Assembly: GCA_910578145.1 (NCBI GenBank)
Contig: CAJTPJ010000005.1
Span: 19,127-83,126 of the forward strand
Reading direction: 5' to 3'
From: an uncultured Christensenella sp.
GTDB taxonomy: Bacteria; Bacillota; Clostridia; Christensenellales; Borkfalkiaceae
DNA length: 64,000 nt
Part shown: positions 35,199 through 44,934 of the stretch, piece by piece
Layout: every line of letters begins with the position of its first letter
How positions within the stretch are numbered: position 1 is the first letter of the stretch
Notes under the pieces: generated by a model
The model's database searches: none
Told to the model about the DNA's origin: nothing
What the model saw: only the letters and a program-made list of their open reading frames with translations
Program-made: the position numbers and the translations under genes

Positions 35199-36204
35199 TA
35201 TTTCTAAAACCGTGGTTTCCACCCGCGTGCGGCTTGCGCGCAATATCGAGGGCTACCCCTTTCCGTCGCACCTTAAAGACGAGCGTAAGGCAAAGGATAT
35301 AATCCGCTTGGTAACTTCCGGTCTTGCGCGGCTGGACGAGTTTAAAATTTATTATATGGACGGCATATCGCGCGAGGAGGCGCTGTCGCTTAAAGAAAAT
35401 CATCTTATTTCCCCAAACCTTTTAAACGGCAGGTGCTCGGCGGCGCTTATCAATCGCGAAGAAAACGTTTCCATAATGATTAACGAAGAGGACCACCTGC
35501 GCGAACAGTGCATAGTTAAGGGGCTGGATTTGCAACTTGCGTACGACACTATGTCGGAGATAGACAGTCGCATTTCAAAATCGATGAAGTTCGCTTACGA
35601 CGAACAGCTTGGGTTTTTAACGGCTTGTCCCACCAATTTGGGCACGGGGTTAAGGGCTTCCGTAATGCTGTTTTTGCCCGCGCTTACCATAAACGGCAAA
35701 ATGCCAAAGGTTATAAAAAGCATATCCCGTTTGGGGCTTACCGTGCGCGGAATTTACGGCGAGGGCAGTCAGGCGGAAGGCTATCTTTACCAAATTAGCA
35801 ACGAGGTTACTTTGGGCGTAACCGAAGAGGAGATAATTTCGCAGGTTGACGAAATAGTTAGAAAGGTGTGCGCGCTTGAAGAGGCGGAGCGCGACGGCTT
35901 GAAAAAAGGCGCGTCGGCTTTGGAAATTCAGGACGAATGCCTGCGTTCGTTCGGCGTTTTGACAAATTGTGCTAAGCTGACCACCGCCGAACTTATAAGA
36001 TATTCGGCAAGCGTAAAGCTGGGCGCGTGCTTGGGCTATATTAAGATAGACGACGTTTCGCTTATTGACGAGTTGTGCGTTAAAATGCGTCCGTCCAATA
36101 TAAACAAGGCTTCGCAAAGGGAATTAACCCCCGTAGAACGCGACGTTTACCGCGCGCAGTACGTGGGCAAATACCTTAGAAAAATAGCAACTTTTAAAAC
36201 TTAA
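35191..36204 (+). CDS. mcsB: McsB protein-arginine kinase
   Basis: A 337-residue guanidino-kinase-type enzyme that phosphorylates arginine in proteins and tags them for ClpC. STRVRLARNIEGYPFPSHL near the N-terminus and TNLGTGLRASVMLFLPAL and YQISNEVTLGVTEEEI in the C-terminal half are family hallmarks. ATG 35191 is preferred over GTG 35182 because GGGGG lies 8 nt upstream and the product begins as in relatives. Confidence 0.95.
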   Translation: MTDISKTVVSTRVRLARNIEGYPFPSHLKDERKAKDIIRLVTSGLARLDEFKIYYMDGISREEALSLKENHLISPNLLNGRCSAALINREENVSIMINEEDHLREQCIVKGLDLQLAYDTMSEIDSRISKSMKFAYDEQLGFLTACPTNLGTGLRASVMLFLPALTINGKMPKVIKSISRLGLTVRGIYGEGSQAEGYLYQISNEVTLGVTEEEIISQVDEIVRKVCALEEAERDGLKKGASALEIQDECLRSFGVLTNCAKLTTAELIRYSASVKLGACLGYIKIDDVSLIDELCVKMRPSNINKASQRELTPVERDVYRAQYVGKYLRKIATFKT

Positions 36205-36260
36205 AAACGCGTTATTTCAAGCATATATGTGGGGCAATTTAAATAAAAGGAGTGTTTAAT

Positions 36261-38777
36261 ATGGAATTTTTAAATAAATTTACCGATAATTTACAGCAAG
36301 TTATATCCGTTGCGGAAGAGGCGGCAAGGGTATACGGCAGCAGTTATATAGGCAGCGAGCATATAGTTTTCGCAATGCTTAACTGCCCCGATTGCACGGC
36401 TTACAAAGTGCTTAATTCGTGCGACGTTTCCGAGCCTGCGTACAGGGAATATTTTGCGCGGAGTATAGACAAGCGCTCTAATATAAACGGTTACACGCCG
36501 CGTACTAAACATATGATAGAGCGGGCTTTGGAACTTTCCATAGATATCAACGGAGACGATTCGCTGGCTGGTACCGAGCATATGTTGCTTGCCGTTATGT
36601 CGTCTACGGAATGTCTTGCAATGCGCATACTATACGCTTTGGGTGTTAATATGTCCAACCTGGCAAGCAAAATAGAGCTTGCGATAAACGGCGGACTTAA
36701 CGAGCTGGAAAACGATGAGGAAGATGAAGACCCGTTAAAGAGTTTCAGCGCGTTTTTCGGCGCGCCCAAAACGAGCGGCAAAAAGCCCGAACAAAAGAGC
36801 AAAAGCTCGCCTTTGGATAAGTCGGCTTTACAGTACGGCAGCGACTTAACGCAAAAAGCGCGCGAGGGTAAAATCGACCCCGTAATAGGCAGAAAAAAGG
36901 AAATTGATAAAATAATACAGGTGCTTTCCCGCCGCACAAAAAACAACCCCGTGTTAATAGGCGAACCGGGCGTAGGCAAGTCTGCCGTGGTGGAAGGGCT
37001 GGCGCAGGCGATAGTAAAAAACGAAGTACCCGACCTATTAAAAAACAAGATAGTTTTTTCGCTTGATTTGGCGGGAATGGTGGCGGGAGCGAAATACCGT
37101 GGCGACTTTGAAGAAAGGTTAAAAAACGCCATAACTTCCATTAAAAACAGCGGCAACGTGATATTGTTTATAGACGAAATACACCAAATCGTGGGTGCGG
37201 GCGCAACTTCGGACGGAAATATGGACGCGGCTAACATATTAAAACCTATGCTTGCCCGCGGCGAGTTGCAAACCATCGGAGCAACCACGCTTGAAGAATA
37301 CAGAAAATATATTGAAAAGGATTCTGCGTTAGAGCGCAGGTTTACCCCCGTTCAGGTTGAAGAACCCACCGTAGAGGACACGGTAGCTATTTTGCAGGGT
37401 CTGCGCGACAAGTACGAAGCACACCACAAAGTAGTAATAACCGACGAGGCGATAACCGCCGCGGCGACTCTTTCGGATAGGTATATAACCGACAGGTTTT
37501 TACCCGATAAGGCTATAGATTTAATAGACGAAGCGGCTTCGCGCGCGCGGCTAAACTCGCTTTCCAGCCCCGACGAAGTGCGTGAGCTTGAAGAAAAGCT
37601 GAAAAGGCTTAATCTCGAAAAAAACAAGGCGGCTAAGGGCGAAAATTACACTCAGGCGCAAAAGCTGGTAAACGATATAAACGAAGTGCAGGAGCGCATT
37701 AAAAAACTTACTACCGAGTGGAAAGGTGAAAAGCAGACCATCGCGCCCAACATCGGCGCAAACGAAATTGCGGACATAGTAAGCGGCTGGACGGGCGTAC
37801 CCGTTGTAAAACTTACCGAGCAGGAAAGCGAAAAACTTTTGCATCTTGAAGAAAATTTGCATAAACGCATAATAGGGCAGGACGAAGCCGTTTCCGCCGT
37901 TTCCAAGGCGATACGTCGCGCCCGCGCAGGGCTTAACGAGCCCAACAAACCCATAGGCAGTTTTATTTTCGTAGGACCTACGGGCGTAGGTAAAACCGAC
38001 CTTGCCAAAGCGCTTGCCGAAACTATGTTCGGCGACGAAAAACTTATGATAAGGCTGGATATGTCGGAGTTTATGGAAAAGCACTCCGTTTCCAAGCTTA
38101 TCGGCGCGCCCCCGGGATATATCGGCTACGACGACGCTAACGGCGGGCAGCTTACCGAACGCGTGCGCAGAAAACCCTATTCCGTAGTGCTTTTCGACGA
38201 GGTGGAAAAGGCGCACCCCGACGTGTTTAACGTGTTGTTGCAAATACTTGACGACGGCAGACTTACCGACAGTAAGGGCAGGGTGATAAACTTTAAAAAC
38301 ACGATAATTATAATGACTTCCAATGTCGGCGCAAGCCAAATTAAAAAGATGTCAAACTTCGGTTTTACTTCGGGCGACGAGGCGACGGACGGCTACGACA
38401 ATATGAAGGACAGCATAAACGAGGCGTTGAAAGAGCAGTTTAAACCCGAGTTTTTAAACCGTCTTGACGATATCATTATTTTCCGCAAACTTTCCAAAGC
38501 GGAAGCGGGTAAAATTTGCTATAAGATAATAGAGGGATTGTCCGAAAGGCTTAAAAACAGGGAAATAACGCTTAAAATTTCCGACGAGGCTATGGATAAA
38601 CTGCTCGACGAGGGCTATAACGATATGTACGGCGCGCGCCCGTTAAAGCGCGTAGTGCAAAAGCGCATAGAAGACAGGCTTTCAGACGAAATTCTTGCAG
38701 GACATATCCTTCCCGGCGAAACGGTAACCGTAGCCGTGAAAGACGGCGAACTCGTGTTCCGCTCCGAAAAGAAGTAA
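36261..38777 (+). CDS. clpC: ClpC AAA+ unfoldase
   Basis: An 838-residue Hsp100 unfoldase that feeds arginine-phosphorylated proteins to ClpP. An N-terminal double Clp-N repeat (to about 150) is followed by AAA-1 with GEPGVGKSAVVEG, a UvrB-like middle domain (about 420-470), and AAA-2 with GPTGVGKTDLAKALAE. ATG 36261, 8 nt after AAGGAG, is favoured over GTG 36252. It lies 56 bp after mcsB and probably belongs to the same operon. The usual first gene ctsR is absent. Confidence 0.95.
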   Translation: MEFLNKFTDNLQQVISVAEEAARVYGSSYIGSEHIVFAMLNCPDCTAYKVLNSCDVSEPAYREYFARSIDKRSNINGYTPRTKHMIERALELSIDINGDDSLAGTEHMLLAVMSSTECLAMRILYALGVNMSNLASKIELAINGGLNELENDEEDEDPLKSFSAFFGAPKTSGKKPEQKSKSSPLDKSALQYGSDLTQKAREGKIDPVIGRKKEIDKIIQVLSRRTKNNPVLIGEPGVGKSAVVEGLAQAIVKNEVPDLLKNKIVFSLDLAGMVAGAKYRGDFEERLKNAITSIKNSGNVILFIDEIHQIVGAGATSDGNMDAANILKPMLARGELQTIGATTLEEYRKYIEKDSALERRFTPVQVEEPTVEDTVAILQGLRDKYEAHHKVVITDEAITAAATLSDRYITDRFLPDKAIDLIDEAASRARLNSLSSPDEVRELEEKLKRLNLEKNKAAKGENYTQAQKLVNDINEVQERIKKLTTEWKGEKQTIAPNIGANEIADIVSGWTGVPVVKLTEQESEKLLHLEENLHKRIIGQDEAVSAVSKAIRRARAGLNEPNKPIGSFIFVGPTGVGKTDLAKALAETMFGDEKLMIRLDMSEFMEKHSVSKLIGAPPGYIGYDDANGGQLTERVRRKPYSVVLFDEVEKAHPDVFNVLLQILDDGRLTDSKGRVINFKNTIIIMTSNVGASQIKKMSNFGFTSGDEATDGYDNMKDSINEALKEQFKPEFLNRLDDIIIFRKLSKAEAGKICYKIIEGLSERLKNREITLKISDEAMDKLLDEGYNDMYGARPLKRVVQKRIEDRLSDEILAGHILPGETVTVAVKDGELVFRSEKK

Positions 38778-38888
38778 TTTATTTAACCGTTATCTTAGGT
38801 TTTGCATAATAATCCGCATTGGGCAAAGAGAAAAAATTTCTTCTAATTTGCTTTTGGTAAACGAAATTTAAAATTTTTTACGCCGTTG

Positions 38889-38917
38889 TTGCAAAATTCG
38901 CGTTTATATGCTATAAT
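38889..38917 (+). promoter_or_regulatory. Promoter of the Ig-like lipoprotein gene
   Basis: TTGCAA (38889-38894), 17-bp spacer, TATAAT (38912-38917). The predicted transcript starts only about 12 nt before the ATG, and no ribosome binding site is visible. Confidence 0.85.
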
Positions 38918-38935
38918 ATAGGCAGTGGTATTAAA

Positions 38936-40936
38936 ATGAAAAAGTTATATAAACCGTTTAAATTAATTATATCGTTAGCTTTAAGTCTGGTTTTACTTTG
39001 TTTTGCTTCGTCGTTTTTAACTGCCTGCAAACCCGAAGATAACGCGGGTGACGACGGCGCTACGGATAACGAAACCGACGGCGACGACTTTACGGGTGAC
39101 GGCGACGGTAGCGGCGGCGAGGACGGCGAAACGGAAAAAGTTGCCGTTGAATCAGTTTCGCTAAATAAAAATTTGCTTACGCTAGAGCTTGGCGAAACCG
39201 AAACGCTAACCGCTAAGGTTTTGCCCGAAAACGCCGATAATAAGGCAGTTGAATATTATCTTACCGACCCGCAGTACTCTCAATTTATCAGCGTGAGCGT
39301 AAGCGGCGCGGTTAAGGCACTTTCCGTGGGCGCAGGCGTGGTGGGCGTAAAAACCGCCGACGGTGAAAAAACGGCTTTTTGTTCGGTGGTGGTTACCACT
39401 CCGTCGGCAACGGGCGTAGAATTCGATAAAAATTCTATATTGCTCGGCGAGGGTGAAAGTGAAAAGATTACGGCAACGGTTTTGCCGGACGGCGCTTTGG
39501 CAACGGTGATTTACGAAACGCTTGACGCGTCGGTTGCAACTGTGTTGCAGGACGGCACGGTTAAAACCGTAGGGCTTGGCGAAACCACAGTGCGCGCCTA
39601 CGTTGCCCCCGATATATACGCCGTTTGCGACGTTCGCGTAGGTTACCGCGTTACCTGCGAATTCGGTGAAAACGGCACGGCGGAGTGTGAGGACGGATTG
39701 CATTTTGCGGGCGACAAAGTGCGCCTTTTAGCAACCCCTTACGCAGGTTATATCTTGGACGGGTGGTATGAAAACGGCGAAAAAATAGGTACGGGCAGTT
39801 ATTTCTTTTACACGGTAAAAGGCGACGCTACGGTAACCGCAAAATTCGCTGTCGACCCCGAAGCGCCTATAAAAAACGAAAACGGTTTTTTTGAAATCCG
39901 CACGGGCGAGGACCTTAAATGGGCTGATATGCATTACAATTCAAATTATATTTTGATGAACAATATCGATATGCCCAATGGGTTTAACGGGTTTGATTGG
40001 TTTTCCGGAATATTAGACGGCAACGGATACTCGATTTACGGAGTTTCGCTTGAATATGATAACAACAATTTTAAAAGTGGATTTTTTGAATATTTATGCG
40101 GCACCGTTAAAAATCTTACTTTAAAAAACGTAGTTTCCCATTATAATTACACCGTGGGATTGCTTGCGGCGTCGGCTGAAAACGCCACTATCGAAAATTG
40201 CCACGTAAATTGTGAATTCGGTATAATTTGCGGCTCGCCTAAAATCGGCGGCTTAGTCGCCGTTGCGACGAATACGAAAATCAGCGGCTGTTCCGCCAAT
40301 ATTATTATGGACTACTCGAAGGTTAACGGCGTTGTCGGCGGTTTGGTCGGCTTTGCCAACGGGTGCGAAATAGATAATTCTTTTGCAAAAGTAAATATAA
40401 GAATAGGTAATGAAAAGGATAGTTTGTGCGGTGGGTTTATAGGCGAAGCCGACTCGAGCAATAAAATAAAAAATTGTTATAGCAAGGGAAGTATAATAAT
40501 GAGCGCGTCGTTGAAAAACGCAAATTCCAAGGTTTTTGGCGGCGGGTTTATAGCTAAAAACGCGGGCTTGGTAGAAAAATGCTATTCGGCGGTTTCTATA
40601 ACTGTTTCTGCGTGGATTTCTTCCGGCGGCGAAGCGTACGGCGCAGGCTTTTGCACAAAAAACACGGGTACGGTTACGGACAGCCTGTTTTGCGGTTCGG
40701 CTTTAGGACGGGGGGAGGAAAAGTTTACGGGCTACGCATTTTGTAACGAGTGTGGCGACAACAATTTTATTCTCGATTCGTCAAGTACAACGGATTTGTT
40801 TGCGCGCGTAAACGTAACCGCCGTGGACGAAGAAACGCTGAAAACGGCTAAATTTTACCGCGAAACGCTTGGCTGGGACGAAACTTGGGTTTTAGAGGAC
40901 GGAAGTTTTCCCCGTTTGCCGTTTGAAACAACCTAA
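38936..40936 (+). CDS. Ig-like (Big_2) surface lipoprotein
   Basis: A 666-residue lipoprotein. The signal peptide ends in a lipobox (SFLTAC), giving a lipidated Cys near residue 31. An acidic Asp/Gly linker (DDGATDNETDGDDFTGDGDG) leads to two Big_2-type Ig domains (SVSLNKNLLTLELGETETLT and GVEFDKNSILLGEGESEKIT). An InlB-type repeat follows (AGYILDGWYENGEKIGTG), then a beta-helix-like region with GLUG-type turns (VGGLVGFANGCEIDNSFAKV). It is probably a surface-exposed adhesin or glycan-binding protein. The substrate is unknown. Confidence 0.85.
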   Translation: MKKLYKPFKLIISLALSLVLLCFASSFLTACKPEDNAGDDGATDNETDGDDFTGDGDGSGGEDGETEKVAVESVSLNKNLLTLELGETETLTAKVLPENADNKAVEYYLTDPQYSQFISVSVSGAVKALSVGAGVVGVKTADGEKTAFCSVVVTTPSATGVEFDKNSILLGEGESEKITATVLPDGALATVIYETLDASVATVLQDGTVKTVGLGETTVRAYVAPDIYAVCDVRVGYRVTCEFGENGTAECEDGLHFAGDKVRLLATPYAGYILDGWYENGEKIGTGSYFFYTVKGDATVTAKFAVDPEAPIKNENGFFEIRTGEDLKWADMHYNSNYILMNNIDMPNGFNGFDWFSGILDGNGYSIYGVSLEYDNNNFKSGFFEYLCGTVKNLTLKNVVSHYNYTVGLLAASAENATIENCHVNCEFGIICGSPKIGGLVAVATNTKISGCSANIIMDYSKVNGVVGGLVGFANGCEIDNSFAKVNIRIGNEKDSLCGGFIGEADSSNKIKNCYSKGSIIMSASLKNANSKVFGGGFIAKNAGLVEKCYSAVSITVSAWISSGGEAYGAGFCTKNTGTVTDSLFCGSALGRGEEKFTGYAFCNECGDNNFILDSSSTTDLFARVNVTAVDEETLKTAKFYRETLGWDETWVLEDGSFPRLPFETT

Positions 40937-40947
40937 TATAATTGCTA

Positions 40948-40980
40948 AACCGCGTCCGAAAGTTACCGGGCGCGGTTTCT
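40948..40980 (+). terminator. Terminator after the lipoprotein gene
   Basis: AACCGCGTCCG pairs with CGGGCGCGGTT (one mismatch/wobble), followed by TCTTTCT. Confidence 0.8.
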
Positions 40981-41061
40981 TTCTGTTGTGGCGGCGCTGT
41001 AAGACAATACCATATGTTGTGTTTTTACAAAAATTTTTAATCAATATTTAGTGTTATACGG

Positions 41062-41090
41062 TTGACAAACGGAAAGCGCGTTGATATAAT
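41062..41090 (+). promoter_or_regulatory. Promoter of the pfl operon
   Basis: Consensus TTGACA (41062-41067), 17-bp spacer, TATAAT (41085-41090). The transcript would open directly into the riboswitch. Confidence 0.92.
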
Positions 41091-41104
41091 ATAATTCCTA
41101 ACTG

Positions 41105-41186
41105 AAAAACCGCACGGTAACTGACGAGTTTTGCGAATTAACGCAAGGGAGCCGCGCAGGTAGGAAATTGTCGTTCGTCTGGGCTA
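41105..41186 (+). ncRNA. ZTP (pfl) riboswitch aptamer
   Basis: The leader contains the conserved ZTP elements in order: CGGTAACTGACGAG, a TTGCG/CGCAA hairpin, GGGAGCCGCG, and the 3' element CGTCTGGGCTAC. The first arm (ACCGCACGG) pairs with CCGCGCAGGT. ZTP riboswitches sense the purine precursor ZMP/ZTP, a signal of 10-formyl-tetrahydrofolate shortage, and were first named pfl motif from this very gene context. Formate from pyruvate formate-lyase feeds one-carbon units, so the logic fits. Confidence 0.9.
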
Positions 41187-41212
41187 CTTTTTACGGTAGC
41201 CCGTTGTTTTTT
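41181..41212 (+). terminator. Riboswitch-controlled terminator
   Basis: GGGCTAC (41181-41187) pairs with GTAGCCC (41196-41202) and runs into TTGTTTTTT. The left arm is also the 3' conserved part of the aptamer, so ligand binding should prevent the terminator and turn pflA-pflB on. Confidence 0.88.
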
Positions 41213-41938
41213 ATGAAAGGTTATTTACATTCTATTGAAAGTTTTGGAACGGTAGACGGTCCGGGTATACGCTTCGTGGTTTTCTTGCAGGGTTGCCCTA
41301 TGCGTTGTCTATATTGCCACAATCCCGACACTTGGGATTTTAAGGCGGGCAGGGAAGTAACCGCCGAAGAACTTGCAAAAAACGCTTTAAAATACAAAAG
41401 CTATATTAAAGAAGGCGGCGTAACCGTTTCGGGCGGCGAGCCGTTGGCGCAGGCGGAGTTCGTTACACGGTTTTTTGAAATTTTAAAGGGCGAAAATATT
41501 CACACCGCGCTGGATACTTCGGGCGTAACGTTTGACCCGACTTCTCCCGGTAATGTAGAAAAGCACAAAAAATTGCTCGACTACACCGATTTGGTGCTTT
41601 TGGATATAAAGCATATTAACGACGCCGAACACAAGAAACTTACCGGACACGGAAATGCGCGCACCCTTGCGTTTGCTAAATATCTTTCGGATATCGGTAA
41701 AGATATTTGGATTAGGCACGTGCTGGTTACGGGCGTTACCGATAAAGACGAATATCTTTACGAATTGCGCGCGTTTATCAACGGTTTGAAAACCGTTAAA
41801 AATATAGAAGTTTTGCCCTATCATACTATGGGCGAAGTCAAATACGGAAAATTAGGGCTGGAATACCCGTTAAAAGGATTACAGCCGCCCGAAACGAATC
41901 GGGTTACTAACGCTATAAATATCTTGACAAAGAGGTAA
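41213..41938 (+). CDS. pflA: Pyruvate formate-lyase activating enzyme
   Basis: A 241-residue radical-SAM enzyme that makes the glycyl radical in PflB. The cluster motif CPMRCLYC follows GTVDGPGIRFVVFLQG, and SGGEP lies near residue 73. ATG 41213 begins MKGYLHSIESFG as in the family, yet it lies directly after the terminator T-run without any ribosome binding site. A TTG at 41168 has a weak site but falls inside the aptamer, so it was not chosen. It is separated from pflB by 5 bp. Confidence 0.92.
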   Translation: MKGYLHSIESFGTVDGPGIRFVVFLQGCPMRCLYCHNPDTWDFKAGREVTAEELAKNALKYKSYIKEGGVTVSGGEPLAQAEFVTRFFEILKGENIHTALDTSGVTFDPTSPGNVEKHKKLLDYTDLVLLDIKHINDAEHKKLTGHGNARTLAFAKYLSDIGKDIWIRHVLVTGVTDKDEYLYELRAFINGLKTVKNIEVLPYHTMGEVKYGKLGLEYPLKGLQPPETNRVTNAINILTKR

Positions 41939-41943
41939 ATATT

Positions 41944-44199
41944 ATGGAAAGCAATGCTTGGAACGGATTTGTAAAAGGCAAGTGGAACGAAGAAGTAAAC
42001 GTGCGCGATTTTATCCAGCGCAACTATACCCCTTACGAGGGCGACGGCGATTTCCTTGCGCCCGCAACCGCGGCTACTAAAAAACTTTGGGACGAAATAC
42101 TTGAACTTTCCAAAAAGGAGCGCGAAGCGGGCGGCGTTTTAAACGCGGATACGAACGTGGTTTCCACGCTTTTATCGCACGGCGCGGGGTATATTGATAA
42201 AGACCTTGAAAAAATAGTAGGCTTGCAAACGGACGAGCCTTTTAAACGCGCTTTACAGCCTTTCGGCGGAATTAAAATGGCGGAACAGGCGCTTAATATG
42301 TACGGGTATGAAATCAGCCCCGAAGTAAAGGAAATTTTTACCAAATACCGTAAAACCCACAACGACGGCGTTTACGACGCGTACACTTTGGAAATGCGCC
42401 GCGCCCGCCGCGCGCACATTATAACGGGCTTGCCCGATACCTACGGCAGGGGCAGAATTATAGGCGACTACCGCAGGGTTGCGCTTTACGGCGTGGACAA
42501 CCTTATTGAAAGTAAGGAAAACGACAAACTTTTGATGGACGGCGAAATGACGCCCGATAAAATCCGCGACAGGGAAGAACTTTCCGAGCAGATTAAAGCT
42601 TTAAAAGCGCTTAAAGGTATGGCGGCGCTGTACGGCGCGGATATTTCCAAACCCGCGGAAACCGCGCGTGAAGCTATACAGGCTTTGTACTTCGGCTATC
42701 TTGCTGCGGTTAAAGACCAAAACGGCGCGGCGATGTCCATTGGCAGAAATTCCACTTTCCTCGATATCTATATCAAGCGCGATTTAGAGCGCGGAATTTT
42801 AACCGAGGAGGGCGCGCAGGAGCTAATAGACCACTTCGTTATGAAGTTGAGAATTATAAAGTTTATGCGCATTAAAGAATATAACGAGCTGTTTTCCGGC
42901 GACCCTACTTGGGTAACCGAATCTATCGGCGGTATGGGCATAGACGGCAGAACGCTGGTTTCCAAAACCTCGTTCAGAATTTTGCACACCCTCACCAATT
43001 TGGGGCCTGCGCCCGAGCCCAACCTTACCGTGCTTTGGAGTACGCGCTTGCCCGAAGGCTTTAAAAAATTCTGCGCGGATTTATCCATTAAAACTTCGGC
43101 TATACAGTACGAAAGCGACGATTTGATGCGCGCCGAGCTTGGCGACGATTATTGCATAGCTTGTTGCGTAAGCGGAATGCGCGTGGGCAAAGATATGCAG
43201 TTTTTCGGCGCGCGCGCTAACCTTGCAAAGTGCCTTTTATACGCTATAAACGGCGGCAAGGACGAAATGATGCTGGATAAAAACACTGGCAAACCTTTCC
43301 AAGTCGCGCCCGAATTTGCGCCCGTTACGGGCGACGGCGCGCTTGACTACGCCGAGGTAAAGGAAAAGTACGAACAGATGATAAATTGGCTTGCCGGGCT
43401 GTACGTTAACACCTTAAACCTCATTCACTATATGCACGACAAGTACAGCTACGAGGCGTTGGAAATGGCGCTTCACGATACCAAGGTGCGCCGCTTCTTT
43501 GCAACGGGAATTGCGGGCTTTTCTTGCGCGGTAGACTCGCTTTCTGCTATAAAATACGCAAAAGTTTATCCCTTGCGCAATAAAGACGGCGTGGTAACCG
43601 ACTTTAAGGTGGAGGGCGACTATCCTAAGTACGGCAACAACGACGACAGAGCGGACGATATAGCGGTGTGGTTGCTTAAAACCTTTATGGGCAAAATAAA
43701 AAATTACAACACCTACCGCGACGGCGTGCATACAACGTCGATTTTAACTATAACCAGCAACGTAGTTTACGGCAAAAACACGGGCAATACCCCCGACGGC
43801 AGGCGTGCGGGAACGCCCCTTGCGCCCGGCGCCAATCCTATGCACGGCAGGGATTGCAACGGCGCGTTGGCTTCGCTTGAATCGGTAGCTAAGCTCCCTT
43901 ACGAATACGCAAAAGACGGCATATCCAACACGTTTTCCATTACGCCGCAGTCGCTTGGTAAAAAGGAAGCGGACAGAATTAAAAATTTGGTGGGGCTTCT
44001 CGACGGCTACGTTTCGGACGGCGGCTATCATCTCAACGTAAACGTGTTTAACCGCGAAACTTTGCTTGACGCGCAGGCTCACCCCGAAAAATACCCCCAG
44101 CTTACCATAAGGGTTTCGGGCTACGCTGTAAACTTTAACAAACTTACCCGCGCCCAGCAGGACGAGGTAATTTCGCGCACCATACACGAAAGTTTTTAA
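41944..44199 (+). CDS. pflB: Pyruvate formate-lyase
   Basis: A 751-residue formate C-acetyltransferase that converts pyruvate and CoA to acetyl-CoA and formate in anaerobic fermentation. The catalytic Cys pair is in CIACCVSGMRVGKDMQF, and the glycyl radical site is in TIRVSGYAVNF near the C-terminus. Length is normal for PflB. It is co-transcribed with pflA under the ZTP riboswitch. Confidence 0.95.
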   Translation: MESNAWNGFVKGKWNEEVNVRDFIQRNYTPYEGDGDFLAPATAATKKLWDEILELSKKEREAGGVLNADTNVVSTLLSHGAGYIDKDLEKIVGLQTDEPFKRALQPFGGIKMAEQALNMYGYEISPEVKEIFTKYRKTHNDGVYDAYTLEMRRARRAHIITGLPDTYGRGRIIGDYRRVALYGVDNLIESKENDKLLMDGEMTPDKIRDREELSEQIKALKALKGMAALYGADISKPAETAREAIQALYFGYLAAVKDQNGAAMSIGRNSTFLDIYIKRDLERGILTEEGAQELIDHFVMKLRIIKFMRIKEYNELFSGDPTWVTESIGGMGIDGRTLVSKTSFRILHTLTNLGPAPEPNLTVLWSTRLPEGFKKFCADLSIKTSAIQYESDDLMRAELGDDYCIACCVSGMRVGKDMQFFGARANLAKCLLYAINGGKDEMMLDKNTGKPFQVAPEFAPVTGDGALDYAEVKEKYEQMINWLAGLYVNTLNLIHYMHDKYSYEALEMALHDTKVRRFFATGIAGFSCAVDSLSAIKYAKVYPLRNKDGVVTDFKVEGDYPKYGNNDDRADDIAVWLLKTFMGKIKNYNTYRDGVHTTSILTITSNVVYGKNTGNTPDGRRAGTPLAPGANPMHGRDCNGALASLESVAKLPYEYAKDGISNTFSITPQSLGKKEADRIKNLVGLLDGYVSDGGYHLNVNVFNRETLLDAQAHPEKYPQLTIRVSGYAVNFNKLTRAQQDEVISRTIHESF

Positions 44200-44235
44200 A
44201 TTGCGGCTTTACACGGTATTTTCACCCGTACTTAA

Positions 44236-44265
44236 TTGACAAAACGGGTGCGTTTGGGTTAATAT
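44236..44265 (+). promoter_or_regulatory. Promoter of lspA, near-leaderless
   Basis: TTGACA (44236-44241) followed after 17-18 bp by TTAATA/TAATAT (44259-44265). Start of transcription would be at or within a few bases of the ATG at 44,272. Confidence 0.7.
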
Positions 44266-44271
44266 AATTGT

Positions 44272-44934
44272 ATGTTTAAGAAACTGAAACCACACTTCGG
44301 CAAGCTGGGGATAATTCTCGTCGCCGCAATAATTTTGCTTGTCGGCTCGGACTTACTTACGAAATACCTTGAAGAGCAATTTTTTTGGAACGCTAAGATA
44401 ATTCCCGGCTTTATCGAAATTAAAAGCGGCGTGCATAACCCCGGCTGTGCTTTCAGCTTTCTCGACGAAAATCCGGAAATAGGTCAGCCCGTGCTTATCA
44501 CGCTAACCTTTTTGTTTCTTGCCGTGCTTATTTTCGGGTTTATATTCATACCCAACAGATTCGTAATATTCAAAGTTGCCGTAACCCTGTTAATTTCGGG
44601 TGCGGTCGGCAATTTGTACGACAGGCTGTTTATGCCTTTCTACGTGCGCGATTGGTTCGGTTTGAATATGTTCGGTAATATGGCGTACTGTAATTTCGCT
44701 GATTTCTGGATAGTTATAGGCGCAGTTTTGGCGATAATAGATTTAATGTTTTTAAACGAATGGGCGGTGTTCCCGCTTACAAAATCCGCCAAAGCGGCGC
44801 AAGCTAAAAAGAAAGAGGAAGAAAACGCAAACCGGCTTGGCGAAAACGCCGCCGAAACGGAAATTTCTGAAGCAGAAGCCGAAACCCAATCACCCGAAGA
44901 AAAATCTTTAAACGAAGATAAAACTTATGAATAA
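44272..44934 (+). CDS. lspA: Lipoprotein signal peptidase (signal peptidase II)
   Basis: A 220-residue membrane protease with four hydrophobic segments that cleaves lipoprotein signal peptides. Conserved pieces visible are GSDLLTKY, NPGCAFSFL, SGAVGNLYDR (first catalytic Asp) and CNFADFWIV (second catalytic Asp). A charged tail of about 50 residues, rich in Glu, Ala and Lys (AEAETQSPEEKS), is longer than usual. No ribosome binding site. It overlaps the next gene by 8 bp. Confidence 0.92.
   Translation: MFKKLKPHFGKLGIILVAAIILLVGSDLLTKYLEEQFFWNAKIIPGFIEIKSGVHNPGCAFSFLDENPEIGQPVLITLTFLFLAVLIFGFIFIPNRFVIFKVAVTLLISGAVGNLYDRLFMPFYVRDWFGLNMFGNMAYCNFADFWIVIGAVLAIIDLMFLNEWAVFPLTKSAKAAQAKKKEEENANRLGENAAETEISEAEAETQSPEEKSLNEDKTYE

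Noticed and set aside
41168..41212. TTG start adding 15 residues to PflA
   Set aside because: It lies inside the ZTP aptamer and terminator, and the family begins at MKGYLHSIESFG.
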